A stretch of DNA of 64,000 nucleotides, from NCBI RefSeq assembly GCF_012971725.1, contig NZ_CP048833.1, forward strand, positions 868,001 to 932,000, written 5' to 3'. Source of the stretch: Pseudomonas multiresinivorans. Lineage in GTDB: Bacteria > Pseudomonadota > Gammaproteobacteria > Pseudomonadales > Pseudomonadaceae. A program made the position numbers and the translations under genes. Below, in pieces: positions 33,137 to 41,145 of this stretch. A model generated the notes under the pieces. It ran no database searches and was not told where the DNA came from. It worked only from the letters and a program-made list of their open reading frames with translations. The stretch's first letter is position 1; every line of letters starts with the position of its first letter.

Positions 33137-34471
33137 ATGACTCTGCGCAAATACGCAGGGCTAGGCGCCCTATTGCCCCTCGCAATGCCCGGTCTGGCCT
33201 TGGCCGACGAGGCTGCGGCCCCCGTCCTGAACAGCGGCGACACCGCCTGGATGCTGATTTCCAGCGCCCTGGTGCTGCTGATGACCATCCCCGGCCTGGC
33301 CCTGTTCTACGGCGGCATGGTGCGTGCCAAGAACGTCCTGTCGATCATGATGCAGTGCTTCGCGATCACCGCGCTGATCAGCATCCTCTGGGTCGTCTAC
33401 GGCTACAGCCTGGCCTTCGATACCGTCGGTATGGAGAAGGGCGTGGTCAACTTCGCTTCCTTCGTCGGCGGCCTGGACAAGGCCTTCCTCAGCGGCCTGA
33501 CCAGCAACGGCCTGACTTCCGCTGCCGCGCTGTTCCCGGAAAGCATCTTCGTGATGTTCCAGATGACCTTCGCGATCATCACCCCGGCCCTGATCGTCGG
33601 CGCCTTCGCCGAGCGCATGAAGTTCTCCGCCATGCTGATCTTCACCGCGCTGTGGTTCACCCTGGTCTATGCACCGATCGCCCACATGGTCTGGAGCGGC
33701 GACGGCGGCCTGCTGTGGGACTGGGGCGTGCTGGACTTCGCCGGCGGCACCGTAGTGCACATCAACGCCGGTATCGCAGGCCTGGTGGCGTGCATCGTGC
33801 TGGGCAAGCGCAAGGGCTACCCGACCGCTGCCATGGCGCCGCACAACCTGGGCTACACCCTGATCGGCGCCGCGCTGCTGTGGGTGGGCTGGTTCGGCTT
33901 CAACGCCGGTTCCGCCGCTGCTGCCAACGGCACCGCTGGCATGGCCATGCTGGTCACTCAGATCGCCACCGCGGCCGCCGCCCTGGGCTGGATGTTCGCC
34001 GAGTGGATCACCCACGGTAAGCCGAGCGCCCTGGGCATCGCTTCGGGTGTGGTTGCCGGCCTGGTGGCCGTCACCCCGGCCGCCGGTACCTGCGGCCCGA
34101 TGGGCGCCATCGTGATCGGCCTGGCTGCCGGCGTGATCTGCTTCTTCGCTGCCACCAGCCTCAAGCGCGCAGTCGGCTATGACGACTCCCTGGACGCCTT
34201 CGGCGTGCATGCGGTCGGCGGTATCGTCGGCGCCCTGCTCACCGGCGTGTTCGCAGCGCCGGCCCTGGGCGGCTTCGGCACCGTGACCGACATCGGCGCG
34301 CAGCTGTTCACCCAGTTCAAGGGCGTGGCCTTCACCATCGTCTACACCGGTATCGTCAGCTTCGTGATCCTCAAGGTCCTGGACCTGGTCATGGGCCTGC
34401 GCGTCACCGAGGAAGAGGAAACCGTGGGTCTGGACCTCTCCCTGCACAACGAACGCGGCTACAACCTGTAA
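33137..34471 (+). CDS. amtB: ammonium transporter AmtB
   Basis: 444 aa inner-membrane ammonium channel. A signal-peptide-like N-terminus (LPLAMPGLALA) precedes 11 transmembrane helices; the conserved motifs FYGGMVRAKNVLS, TLVYAPIAHMVW and FGVHAVGG (second channel His) are present. Forms a trimer gated by GlnK. The C-terminal cytoplasmic tail ends LSLHNERGYNL as in family members. Second gene of the glnK-amtB operon, followed by an intrinsic terminator. Confidence 0.97.
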   Translation: MTLRKYAGLGALLPLAMPGLALADEAAAPVLNSGDTAWMLISSALVLLMTIPGLALFYGGMVRAKNVLSIMMQCFAITALISILWVVYGYSLAFDTVGMEKGVVNFASFVGGLDKAFLSGLTSNGLTSAAALFPESIFVMFQMTFAIITPALIVGAFAERMKFSAMLIFTALWFTLVYAPIAHMVWSGDGGLLWDWGVLDFAGGTVVHINAGIAGLVACIVLGKRKGYPTAAMAPHNLGYTLIGAALLWVGWFGFNAGSAAAANGTAGMAMLVTQIATAAAALGWMFAEWITHGKPSALGIASGVVAGLVAVTPAAGTCGPMGAIVIGLAAGVICFFAATSLKRAVGYDDSLDAFGVHAVGGIVGALLTGVFAAPALGGFGTVTDIGAQLFTQFKGVAFTIVYTGIVSFVILKVLDLVMGLRVTEEEETVGLDLSLHNERGYNL

Positions 34472-34491
34472 GGGTTCGCGCAAGTTCGACG

Positions 34492-34519
34492 AAGGGCGCC
34501 CTCGGGCGCCCTTTGCTTT
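34492..34519 (+). terminator. glnK-amtB terminator
   Basis: AAGGGCGCC-CTCG-GGCGCCCTT stem followed by GCTTTTT. Confidence 0.88.
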
Positions 34520-34577
34520 TTCGATCAGCACGCTAGAATGCGCGCGCATCACCGTTAGCGACGGAGAAGTGCCCGCC

Positions 34578-35003
34578 ATGTGGCAGCAGAAAATCATCAC
34601 CCTGCGCCCTCGCCCGCGAGGTTTCCACCTGGTCACCGACGAGATACTGGCCGCGCTGCCGGAACTGTCGAAGTGCCGGGTGGGCCTGCTGCACCTGCTG
34701 TTGCAGCACACCTCCGCCTCGCTGACGGTCAACGAGAATGCCGATCCCTCGGTGCGTCGCGACTTCGAGCGGTTCTTCAATCGCCTGGTGCCCCAGGGTG
34801 AAGGCGGCTATGAGCATGACTACGAGGGGCCGGATGACCTTCCGGCGCATTTCAAGTCGAGTCTGCTGGGCTGTCAGCTGACGCTGCCGATACAGCAGGG
34901 AGGCTTGGCAATGGGCACCTGGCAGGGTATCTATCTGGGCGAGCACCGTGACCACGGCGGCCCGCGCAGGATAGTGGCGACCTGGCAGGGCGAGCTTGTA
35001 TGA
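34578..35003 (+). CDS. yjbQ: YjbQ family protein (thiamin-phosphate synthase-like)
   Basis: 141 aa UPF0047/YjbQ protein. Core HTSASLTVNENADPSVRRDFERF and the C-terminal GTWQGIYLGEHRDHGGPRR are diagnostic. E. coli YjbQ has weak thiamin phosphate synthase activity; physiological role uncertain. ATG at 34578 is preferred to GTG at 34569 because CGGAGAAG lies 8 bases upstream. Between amtB and sutA as in P. aeruginosa, from memory. Confidence 0.88.
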   Translation: MWQQKIITLRPRPRGFHLVTDEILAALPELSKCRVGLLHLLLQHTSASLTVNENADPSVRRDFERFFNRLVPQGEGGYEHDYEGPDDLPAHFKSSLLGCQLTLPIQQGGLAMGTWQGIYLGEHRDHGGPRRIVATWQGELV

Positions 35004-35081
35004 ATTTTTTCCGGCGGCGTTCGTCAAAGCGCGCAGCTGGGCTATAACTAACGTGCTTTGCAGCACCACAGAGGTTGAACA

Positions 35082-35414
35082 ATGAGCGACGAAGAACTGG
35101 AACAGGACGAGCTGGACGGCGCTGACGAGGATGATGGCGAGGAACTCGCCGCAGCCGACGACGGCGACGCCGAAGCAGACAGCAGCGATGGGGATGAAGC
35201 CCCTTCTTCCAAGGGCGGTGGCAAGAAAGCCAAGGCCGCTGCGGAAGAAGAGGAACTGCCCTCGGTCGAAGCCAAGCAGAAGGATCGTGATGCACTGGCT
35301 CGCGCGATGGAGGAATTCCTCACTCGCGGCGGCAAGGTGCAGGAGATCGAGCCCAACGTCGTGGCCGACCCGCCCAAGAAGCCGGATAGCAAATACGGCA
35401 GCCGCCCTATCTGA
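35082..35414 (+). CDS. sutA: RNA polymerase-associated regulator SutA
   Basis: 110 aa. Highly acidic, disordered N-terminal half (many Glu/Asp), Lys/Ala linker, a short amphipathic helix (KQKDRDALARAMEEFLTRGG) and a conserved tail PPKKPDSKYGSRPI. SutA in P. aeruginosa binds RNA polymerase and increases expression of growth-arrest and ribosomal genes during slow growth. Followed by an unusually strong terminator. Confidence 0.88.
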   Translation: MSDEELEQDELDGADEDDGEELAAADDGDAEADSSDGDEAPSSKGGGKKAKAAAEEEELPSVEAKQKDRDALARAMEEFLTRGGKVQEIEPNVVADPPKKPDSKYGSRPI

Positions 35415-35425
35415 TATCTGACGCG

Positions 35426-35475
35426 ACATGAAAAAGCCCCGCCGCTCCGTCTGGAGCGGCGGGGCTTTTTCATGT
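35426..35475 (+). terminator. very strong sutA terminator
   Basis: 23-bp perfect stem around loop GTCT, with A5 and T5 tracts included in the stem (35426-35448 pairs with 35453-35475). The symmetry lets it work for the convergent HAD/xerC/dapF cluster as well. Confidence 0.93.
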
Positions 35476-35500
35476 CCGTTTGTTGCGATTTTTCATGTGC

Positions 35501-35571
35501 GTAGGAGCGGACTCCGTCCGCGATGGCGTCCGGCGGGATGCGAACCTATCGCGGACGGAGTCCGCTTCTAC
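35501..35571. repeat. inverted REP pair overlapping the HAD gene stop
   Basis: GTAGGAGCGGACTCCGTCCG... (35501-35524) and its inverted, slightly diverged partner (35548-35571). The second arm covers the stop codon of the HAD gene (35568-35570). Same type as 24165-24237. Confidence 0.88.
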
Positions 35572-36260
35572 AGTCTTGCCAGGACGCCCGGCAGCTCTGC
35601 CAGGTTGTGGATGATCGCACTGGGCGCTTCCTCGCCATCCCACGCCTTGCGCGCCGGGTTGAACCAGATTGCCTTCATGCCTGCGCGGCGCGCGCCGGCA
35701 ATGTCGTCGCTGGGGTGGTCGCCGATGTGCACGGCATTTTCCGCCGCCACACCGCCACGCTTGAGCGCTTCCTGGAACGGATGCGGGTCGGGCTTGCCGA
35801 CGCCCAGCTCTTCCGCGCACAGGGCGAACTGGAAGTAATCGGCCAGGCCCAGTCGGCGCACATCGGCGTTGCCGTTGGTGAGCACGCCGAGGATGAAGCG
35901 GTTGGCCAGTTGCTCCAGGGTCGGGTGCACTTCGGGGAACAGTGCCACTTGGTGTCGCGCCTGGAGGAAGGTCTGGAAGCCGGCCTCGGCCAGCTCCGTC
36001 GCCTCGGGCTGTGGATAACCCGCGTCGAGCAGCGCGTGGAACAGGATGCGCCGGCGCAGCTCGCTCAGGCGGTGCTTGAGCATCGGGTCCTGCTGCATCA
36101 GCCGCGAGCGGATTGCCCACAGGTGCTCGATGGGTACCGGGCCGAGCTGTGCAGCATTCACCGCGAGCCAGTCGCGCAGGGTGGCTTCGGCGCTGTTCAT
36201 CACCGGGGCGACGTCCCACAGCGTGTCATCGAGATCGAAGGTGACCAGACGGATACTCAT
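35568..36260 (-). CDS. HAD-IA family hydrolase
   Basis: 230 aa haloacid dehalogenase-like phosphatase. Motif I FDLDDTLWD (Asp9, Asp11), motif II LTNGNAD, and motif III/IV GKPDPHPFQEAL then HIGDHPSDDIAGARRAGM, with a helical cap of the subfamily IA type. Cytoplasmic small-molecule phosphatase, substrate unknown; YjjG/YigB-like flavin or nucleotide phosphatases are the nearest group, YigB being encoded beside xerC in E. coli. Its start overlaps the xerC stop by four bases, so it is the last gene of the lppL-dapF-DUF484-xerC unit. Confidence 0.9.
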   Translation of the reverse strand: MSIRLVTFDLDDTLWDVAPVMNSAEATLRDWLAVNAAQLGPVPIEHLWAIRSRLMQQDPMLKHRLSELRRRILFHALLDAGYPQPEATELAEAGFQTFLQARHQVALFPEVHPTLEQLANRFILGVLTNGNADVRRLGLADYFQFALCAEELGVGKPDPHPFQEALKRGGVAAENAVHIGDHPSDDIAGARRAGMKAIWFNPARKAWDGEEAPSAIIHNLAELPGVLARL

Positions 36261-37162
36261 TCTTCTGCTCCGGGTTTACGGCGTGCCCGTGGGTGCGCCT
36301 GGTCGTAGACCGTGGCGAGGTGTTGGAAATCCAGGTGGGTGTAGATCTGCGTGGTGGCGATGTCGGCGTGGCCGAGCAGCTCCTGTACCGCGCGCAGGTC
36401 CTGGGAGGATTCGAGCATATGGCTGGCGAAGGAGTGCCGCAGCATGTGCGGATGCAGGTGCTGGCCCAGCTCGCGCACGCCGGCCTCGCGCACGCGCAGC
36501 TGGATGGCGCGCGGCGTCAGGCGCTTGCCGCTGCGGCCGATGAAGACGGCGTTGTCCTGCGGCGACACGCTGGCCCGTAGTGGCAGCCAGGCTTCGATGG
36601 CTTGCCGCGCGGCGCGGCCGACCGGCAGTTCGCGGACCTTGTTGCCCTTGCCGTGGACGCGTACCAGGCCGTCTTTCAGGTCCAGCCATTCCAGGTCCAG
36701 GCCGACCAGCTCGGAGAGGCGCAGGCCGGAGGAATAGAACAGCTCCAGCAACGCCTGGTCGCGGCGGGCGATGAACTCGTCCTCGACGCCGCCGTCCAGC
36801 AGTTGTGCGGTACGGTCGGTATCCAGCGTGCGCGGCAGCTTGCGGGCGCCCTTGGGCGCGGCGAGGCCGTCGGCGGGATCGTGCCGGCAGCGGCCCTCGC
36901 GAATCAGGTACTGGTACAACCCGCGGGTGGCCGACAGCAGGCGGGCCAAGCTGCGGCTGGCCAGCCCCTGCTGGTGCAGGCGGGCAACGAACAGGCGCAG
37001 GTCGCGCACTTGCAGCGCAGACCATTCGTTGATCGAGGATTTCTCGCACAGCGCGGCGAGGCGCGCCAGGTCGCGGCGGTAGCCGTCGAGCGTGTGCACG
37101 GACACCTGGCGCTCGCTGCGCAGGTGTTCCAGATAGGCTTGCAGATCGGCTTCGAGCGACAC
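36257..37162 (-). CDS. xerC: tyrosine recombinase XerC
   Basis: 301 aa site-specific recombinase acting with XerD at dif to resolve chromosome dimers. N-terminal SAM-like core-binding domain (about 1-90) and catalytic domain with the full set Arg148 (SSGLRLSEL), Lys172, His239, Arg242 (HMLRHSFASH), His265 (GHADIATTQ) and Tyr274. In an operon after DUF484 and dapF, as in other gammaproteobacteria. Confidence 0.96.
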   Translation of the reverse strand: MSLEADLQAYLEHLRSERQVSVHTLDGYRRDLARLAALCEKSSINEWSALQVRDLRLFVARLHQQGLASRSLARLLSATRGLYQYLIREGRCRHDPADGLAAPKGARKLPRTLDTDRTAQLLDGGVEDEFIARRDQALLELFYSSGLRLSELVGLDLEWLDLKDGLVRVHGKGNKVRELPVGRAARQAIEAWLPLRASVSPQDNAVFIGRSGKRLTPRAIQLRVREAGVRELGQHLHPHMLRHSFASHMLESSQDLRAVQELLGHADIATTQIYTHLDFQHLATVYDQAHPRARRKPGAEE

Positions 37163-37215
37163 GCGGAAAGCTCCCAGTGATACAGCCAGGCTGGCAGCTT
37201 ACCGCGTTGCGAAGG

Positions 37216-37917
37216 TCAGCGTACCGAGCGCAGAGGCGTGGAGAAGCGCGGCAGGGTGCGCGCGAGGACTTCGGCGACGTAGCCGAGGAACAGGGTGCCC
37301 AGCGAGCTCTTGTAATGCTGTGGGTCGGGGCTGCCGATCGCCAGTACGCCGTGCAGCCCCTGGAAGGTCAGCGGCACTACGGCGGCGGAGCCGACCTGCT
37401 CGCGTTCGCTTTCGCAGAACAGGAAGGCCAGCTCATGGGGGCGCAGCACGCCGCAGACGGTCTTGCCTCCGGACAGCAGGCCACCGATGGCCTGGTGCGC
37501 TTCGGCGCTGCTCACAGAGCGGCCCACCGGCAGGTTGTTGTCGCTGAACAGGATCAGGCTGACGTAGGGCACGAGGAACTCGTGGCGCAGGCTGTCTTCC
37601 ACCGTGCTAACGATTTCTTCCAGGCTGGTGGCGTCGAGCAGATCGAGCACCAGGCGGCGGGTCTTGTCGAACAGACGATCGTTGTCGCGGGCCACGTCCA
37701 TCAGCTGCGACAGCCGATGGCGCATCTCGATGTTGCGCTCGCGCAGCAGGCGGACCTGGCGCTCCACCAGCGACACGGCATCGCCCGGCTGGTGCGGAAT
37801 GCGCATCTCCGGGATCAGCTCGTCATGATCGACGAAGAATTCAGGGTGCCGGCGAAGATAGTCGGCGACCTGTTCGGCTTCGAGCGTAACGCTGGGGTCC
37901 TGCGGAGTATCGGTCAT
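37216..37917 (-). CDS. DUF484 family protein
   Basis: 233 aa. N-terminal helix-rich segment (VADYLRRHPEFFVDHDELI), a coiled coil (about 50-85, SLVERQVRLLRERNIEMRHRLSQL) and a C-terminal GAF-like domain (about 95-225). Conserved between dapF and xerC in gammaproteobacteria, function unknown. The ATG at 37917 is chosen because upstream in-frame residues are not protein-like; 11 bases separate it from dapF. Confidence 0.9.
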   Translation of the reverse strand: MTDTPQDPSVTLEAEQVADYLRRHPEFFVDHDELIPEMRIPHQPGDAVSLVERQVRLLRERNIEMRHRLSQLMDVARDNDRLFDKTRRLVLDLLDATSLEEIVSTVEDSLRHEFLVPYVSLILFSDNNLPVGRSVSSAEAHQAIGGLLSGGKTVCGVLRPHELAFLFCESEREQVGSAAVVPLTFQGLHGVLAIGSPDPQHYKSSLGTLFLGYVAEVLARTLPRFSTPLRSVR

Positions 37918-37928
37918 AAGCGTCCCGG

Positions 37929-38759
37929 TTATAGACGTACCTGGCCTTCGAACACCCGCACGGCGGGCCCGGTCATCATAACGGGCTGACCCGGCCCTGC
38001 CCACTCGATGGACAACCGTCCGCCGGGAAGGTCGATCTGTACCGGCGATTGCAGCCAGCCCTGGCGAATGCCTGCGACGGCGGCGGCGCAGGCGCCGGTG
38101 CCGCAGGCCAGGGTCTCGCCGGCGCCGCGTTCCCAGACGCGCAAGCGTGCCTGGTGCGGATTGACGATCTGCAGGAAGCCGATGTTGGCCTTCTGCGGGA
38201 AGCTTTCGTGGATTTCGAGTTTCGGGCCCAGGGTGCGTACCGGTGCGCTGTCGACGTCATCCACGCGCAGCACGCCGTGCGGGTTGCCCATGGAGATGGC
38301 GGCCAGCTCGTAGCGCTGCCCGTCCACTTCCAGGGGATAACTCAACGCCTCGCTCTCGGCCTTGAACGGCACCTGTTCGGGCACCAGGCGCGGCGGGCCC
38401 ATGTCGACGGTGACCTGGCCATCGTTGGCGATGGTCAGCTCGATCATGCCGCCCTTGGTTTCCACGCGGATGGTCTTCTTCGCGGTCAGGCGCTTGTCCA
38501 CCACGAAGCGGGCGAAGCAGCGCGCGCCGTTGCCGCACTGTTCGACCTCGGTACCGTCGCAGTTGAAGATGCGGTAGCGAAAGTCCGCGTCCGGGTTGCC
38601 CGGCGGCTCGACGATCAGCAGTTGATCGAATCCGACCCCGAAGTTGCGGTCGCCCCACTGTTTGACGTGGCGTGGCTGCACGTGGGCGTGCTGGCTGACC
38701 AGGTCCAGGACCATGAAGTCATTGCCCAGCCCGTGCATCTTGGTAAAGCGCAGAAGCAT
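37929..38759 (-). CDS. dapF: diaminopimelate epimerase
   Basis: 276 aa cofactor-independent epimerase converting LL- to meso-diaminopimelate for peptidoglycan and lysine. Catalytic thiols are Cys75 (EVEQCGNGARC) and Cys219 (LACGTGAC). Intact and full length. It normally follows lysA; here only a lysA relic lies between it and lppL, 13 bases upstream. Still needed for peptidoglycan even without lysA. Confidence 0.96.
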   Translation of the reverse strand: MLLRFTKMHGLGNDFMVLDLVSQHAHVQPRHVKQWGDRNFGVGFDQLLIVEPPGNPDADFRYRIFNCDGTEVEQCGNGARCFARFVVDKRLTAKKTIRVETKGGMIELTIANDGQVTVDMGPPRLVPEQVPFKAESEALSYPLEVDGQRYELAAISMGNPHGVLRVDDVDSAPVRTLGPKLEIHESFPQKANIGFLQIVNPHQARLRVWERGAGETLACGTGACAAAVAGIRQGWLQSPVQIDLPGGRLSIEWAGPGQPVMMTGPAVRVFEGQVRL

Positions 38760-38772
38760 CGTCGTCTCGGCC

Positions 38773-39080
38773 TCAGTCCGGCAGCAGGCTTTCGCCGGCG
38801 AACAGCTCTTGTCTCTTGCGGCTGCGCACCCTGTGCGCGGCCGAGCTATCCACCAGCACCTCGGCGGCGCGGCCCCGGGTGTTGTCGTTGGAATTCATGA
38901 CGAAACCATAGGCGCCGGCCGGATGAACGGCCAGCAGGTCACCTTCTTTCCGGGCGGGAGCGCGATGCCGGCGGGGAAGTCGCCGGTTTCGCCGGGCGGC
39001 GTGCCAAGGCGCTCGGCAATCGCCGACGCTGGCACGTCTGCCACGAGCAATAGCCCGCCGCGGACGTCGAAGGCGTCCAT
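38773..39080 (-). pseudogene. lysA: lysA relic (diaminopimelate decarboxylase, internally deleted and frameshifted)
   Basis: Only the two ends of lysA survive. From ATG 39078-39080 the frame reads MDAFDVRGG ... AIAERLGTP, the LysA N-terminus of about 28 residues, then jumps directly to GETGDFPAGIALPPGK, near the LysA C-terminus (ICETGDFLA in the family). About 320 codons, including the PLP Lys region, are missing. The sequence then shifts frame near 38940: the other frame continues EGDLLAVHPAGAYGFVMNSN, DNTRGRAAEVLVD and FAGESLLPD to the normal LysA stop at 38773. Loss of one base in an AAGGAAGG-like run would explain the shift. The family is normally about 415 aa. Position between lppL and dapF confirms identity. 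Confidence 0.88.
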
Positions 39081-39090
39081 GGGAACGCCC

Positions 39091-39231
39091 TCAGAGACCG
39101 TAGCGGTCCTTGCTGTGTTCGTTCTTGGCCTTTTCGTCGTCCGGCAGGTACAGCGGGCCTTTCTGCCCGCAGCCAGCGATGGCGGCGGTCAGCAGGGCGA
39201 TCGCGACGAAGGGAAGCAGCAGTCGCTTCAT
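39091..39231 (-). CDS. lppL: LPS translocon maturation chaperone-type lipoprotein (LppL/LptM-like)
   Basis: 46 aa lipoprotein. Signal peptide with lipobox AIAGC followed by GQKGPLYLPDD, the hallmark CGxKGPLxxP of the LptM/YifL/LppL family. E. coli LptM assists assembly of the LptDE LPS translocon. ATG at 39229-39231. First gene of the cluster that continues through the lysA relic to dapF, DUF484, xerC and HAD. Confidence 0.9.
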   Translation of the reverse strand: MKRLLLPFVAIALLTAAIAGCGQKGPLYLPDDEKAKNEHSKDRYGL

Positions 39232-39384
39232 GGCGGAATCCTTGTAATAAAGCGTCAATGGGGCCGGAGTATACCGGCCCCCCGCCGGCTTGCCTATGCG
39301 AGCCGGCTCCCGCCCGGCGGGGCTTTCGGCTCGCGCCCGGCGGGCCACTGGCCCTATGATGGCGGGCAAAAAATGGAAAGCTCG

Positions 39385-40446
39385 ATGGACTATCGCGATC
39401 CCCTGCCCAGTTCGGTGTCGGTGGCCTACCTGCAGGGCCTTGTGGAGCATCTGCAGCGCCACGGCGTAGAGCCGGCGAAGCTGCTGGCGACGGTGCATCT
39501 GGAGCCCTCGATCCTCGCTCAGCGCGACCAGCGTATCGCCGCCAGTGCCTACCTCGAACTGGTCGGCGCCGGTGTACGCCTGAGTGGCGACGCCAACCTC
39601 GGCCTGCACCTGGGGGAAGCGGTGCGCCCCGGCTACTACGGCGTACTCGGCTACCTGATCATGAGCTGCGCGACCCTTTCCGACGCCCTGCATCGCCAGG
39701 CGCGTTATGCCGCGCTGGTGGGCAACCTGGGCCGCGTCGAGCTGGCCGACGAGCCGCCGCGCGCCGGTTGCGAGCCGTTGGTCAAGCACTGCTGGGAGGC
39801 GCTGCTGCCGCAACAGCAGCGGCAGATGAGCGAGGAGACGCTGGCCGGCTGGGTCAGCTTCGGCCATTGGGTCAGTGGCGTGGACGAGGCGCCGTTCGAA
39901 GTCCGCTTCAGCCACAGCGCCCCGGCGGACGTCAGCGAACACGCACGCATCTTCCGATGCCCGGTACTGTTCGATCAGCCGGACAATGCTCTGGTCTTCC
40001 CCAAGCGCCTGCTGGCGCTGCCGCTCGGCCAGGCTGACGCCCAGGTACAGCGCACCCTGGATGCCTACGCCGAACGCCTGCTGGTGGAGATCAACAAGGG
40101 CGACAGCGTGCTTGACCGCGCGCGCCTGGAGCTGGCGCGCCAGTTGCCGGAGCAGGGCGCCGACCTGGAGCGCCTGTCGCTGACGCTCGCCCTGAGCCCT
40201 CGTACCCTGCAGCGCCGCCTGCGCGATACCGGCCTGTCGTTCAGCCAACTGGTGGACGAAACCCGCCAGCAGCTGGTGCTCCACTATTTGCGCGACCCGG
40301 CTTTGGATACCGCCGATATCGCCTATCTGCTGGGCTTCAGTGAGGCCGGTTCGCTCGCCCGCGCATTCCGGCGCTGGACGGGGCAGAGTCTGGGCGAATA
40401 CCGGCGTAAACTGGTGCCTTTGACTGATCCCGAGGACGATGCATGA
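39385..40446 (+). CDS. AraC family regulator with arabinose-binding-like domain
   Basis: 353 aa. N-terminal AraC_binding_2/arabinose-type domain of the OruR/ArgR-like regulators (about 15-200: SVAYLQGLVEHLQRHGVEP, GYYGVLGYLIMSCATLSDALH) and a C-terminal HTH (about 250-350: LALSPRTLQRRLRDTGLSFSQLVDETR, TADIAYLLGFSEAGSLARAFRRWTG). ATG at 39385 follows GGAAAG; an in-frame ATG at 39373 is possible. Effector unknown. The gene overlaps cyaY by four bases (ATGA), an unusual partner. I do not recall it between lppL and cyaY in P. aeruginosa. Confidence 0.85.
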   Translation: MDYRDPLPSSVSVAYLQGLVEHLQRHGVEPAKLLATVHLEPSILAQRDQRIAASAYLELVGAGVRLSGDANLGLHLGEAVRPGYYGVLGYLIMSCATLSDALHRQARYAALVGNLGRVELADEPPRAGCEPLVKHCWEALLPQQQRQMSEETLAGWVSFGHWVSGVDEAPFEVRFSHSAPADVSEHARIFRCPVLFDQPDNALVFPKRLLALPLGQADAQVQRTLDAYAERLLVEINKGDSVLDRARLELARQLPEQGADLERLSLTLALSPRTLQRRLRDTGLSFSQLVDETRQQLVLHYLRDPALDTADIAYLLGFSEAGSLARAFRRWTGQSLGEYRRKLVPLTDPEDDA

Positions 40447-40778
40447 GCACTTTGAGCGAGGCCCGCTTCCATGACCTGGTGGACGCCGTACAGGTAACGG
40501 TGGAGGACGCCTTCGACGACAGCGATCTGGACCTGGACCTGGAGAACTCCAGCGGCGTGCTGACCGTGCGCTTCGAGAACGGCACCCAGCTGATCCTCAG
40601 CCGCCAGCCGGCGCTGCGCCAGCTGTGGGTGGCGGCGCGCTCCGGCGGTTTCCACTTCGACTACGACGAATCCGGCTCGCTGTGGATCTGCGACAGCACC
40701 CGCGAACCGCTGGGCGCGCTGCTCAATCGCGCCACGCTGGAACAGGCTGGCGAGGATGTCGAGTTCCCCGGCATCTGA
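40443..40778 (+). CDS. cyaY: frataxin-like iron donor CyaY
   Basis: 111 aa frataxin. Acidic N-terminal helix (VEDAFDDSDLDLDLENSSG) for iron binding and the conserved beta-sheet core (LTVRFENGTQLILSRQPALRQLWVAARSGGFHF). Modulates Fe-S cluster assembly by IscS. The start codon overlaps the AraC stop (ATGA), and the 3' end overlaps the DUF1289 gene by 23 bases. Confidence 0.93.
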   Translation: MSTLSEARFHDLVDAVQVTVEDAFDDSDLDLDLENSSGVLTVRFENGTQLILSRQPALRQLWVAARSGGFHFDYDESGSLWICDSTREPLGALLNRATLEQAGEDVEFPGI

Positions 40779-40962
40779 CGCGCAGGCGAGCGTCGCCTCG
40801 CCCTGCTGCCGGCGCTGCTGCCTGGACGACGCGGATGTCTGCGTCGGCTGCGGCCGCACCCTGGGCGAGATCCTGGAGTGGAACGAGGCGGACAGCGAGC
40901 GTCGCCGGGCGATCCTGGCAGACTGCGAAAAGCGCCGAAACAACCACTCGCCGAAGTGGTGA
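40756..40962 (+). CDS. DUF1289 small Cys-rich protein
   Basis: 68 aa. Cys pattern CCRRCCLDDADVCVGCGRTLGEILEW is the DUF1289 signature, suggesting a small metal-binding (zinc or Fe-S) protein. The C-terminus is basic. Start lies inside cyaY in another frame, implying coupling. Function unknown. Same neighbourhood as in P. aeruginosa next to rnk, from memory. Confidence 0.85.
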   Translation: MSSSPASDAQASVASPCCRRCCLDDADVCVGCGRTLGEILEWNEADSERRRAILADCEKRRNNHSPKW

Positions 40963-41005
40963 CTGGTCGGTGTTGCTTATTTTCTGTGCTGTGTTAGTGT
41001 CCGGG

Positions 41006-41038
41006 AAAACCCCGCCTTGGGCGGGGTTTTTCTTTTTT
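41006..41038 (+). terminator. terminator after the cyaY-DUF1289 genes
   Basis: AAAACCCCGCC-TTGG-GCGGGGTTTT stem followed by TCTTTTTT. Confidence 0.92.
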
Positions 41039-41145
41039 CGGAATTCATTGCGCGTTCGTTTCCCGAACGTCTTTACTGCCAGAACACCCAGGGCCCCGAG
41101 CGCGCGAGCGTCCGGGGCTCTCCTGTAAGGAGACTGCCAACCATC

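Noticed and set aside
34569..34577. GTG start three codons upstream of yjbQ
   Set aside because: It overlaps the ribosome site that is correctly spaced for the ATG at 34578.
38895..39080. A real 61-aa gene upstream of dapF
   Set aside because: It is the start of lysA fused to a frameshifted lysA C-terminus; the true C-terminal frame continues to the normal lysA stop.
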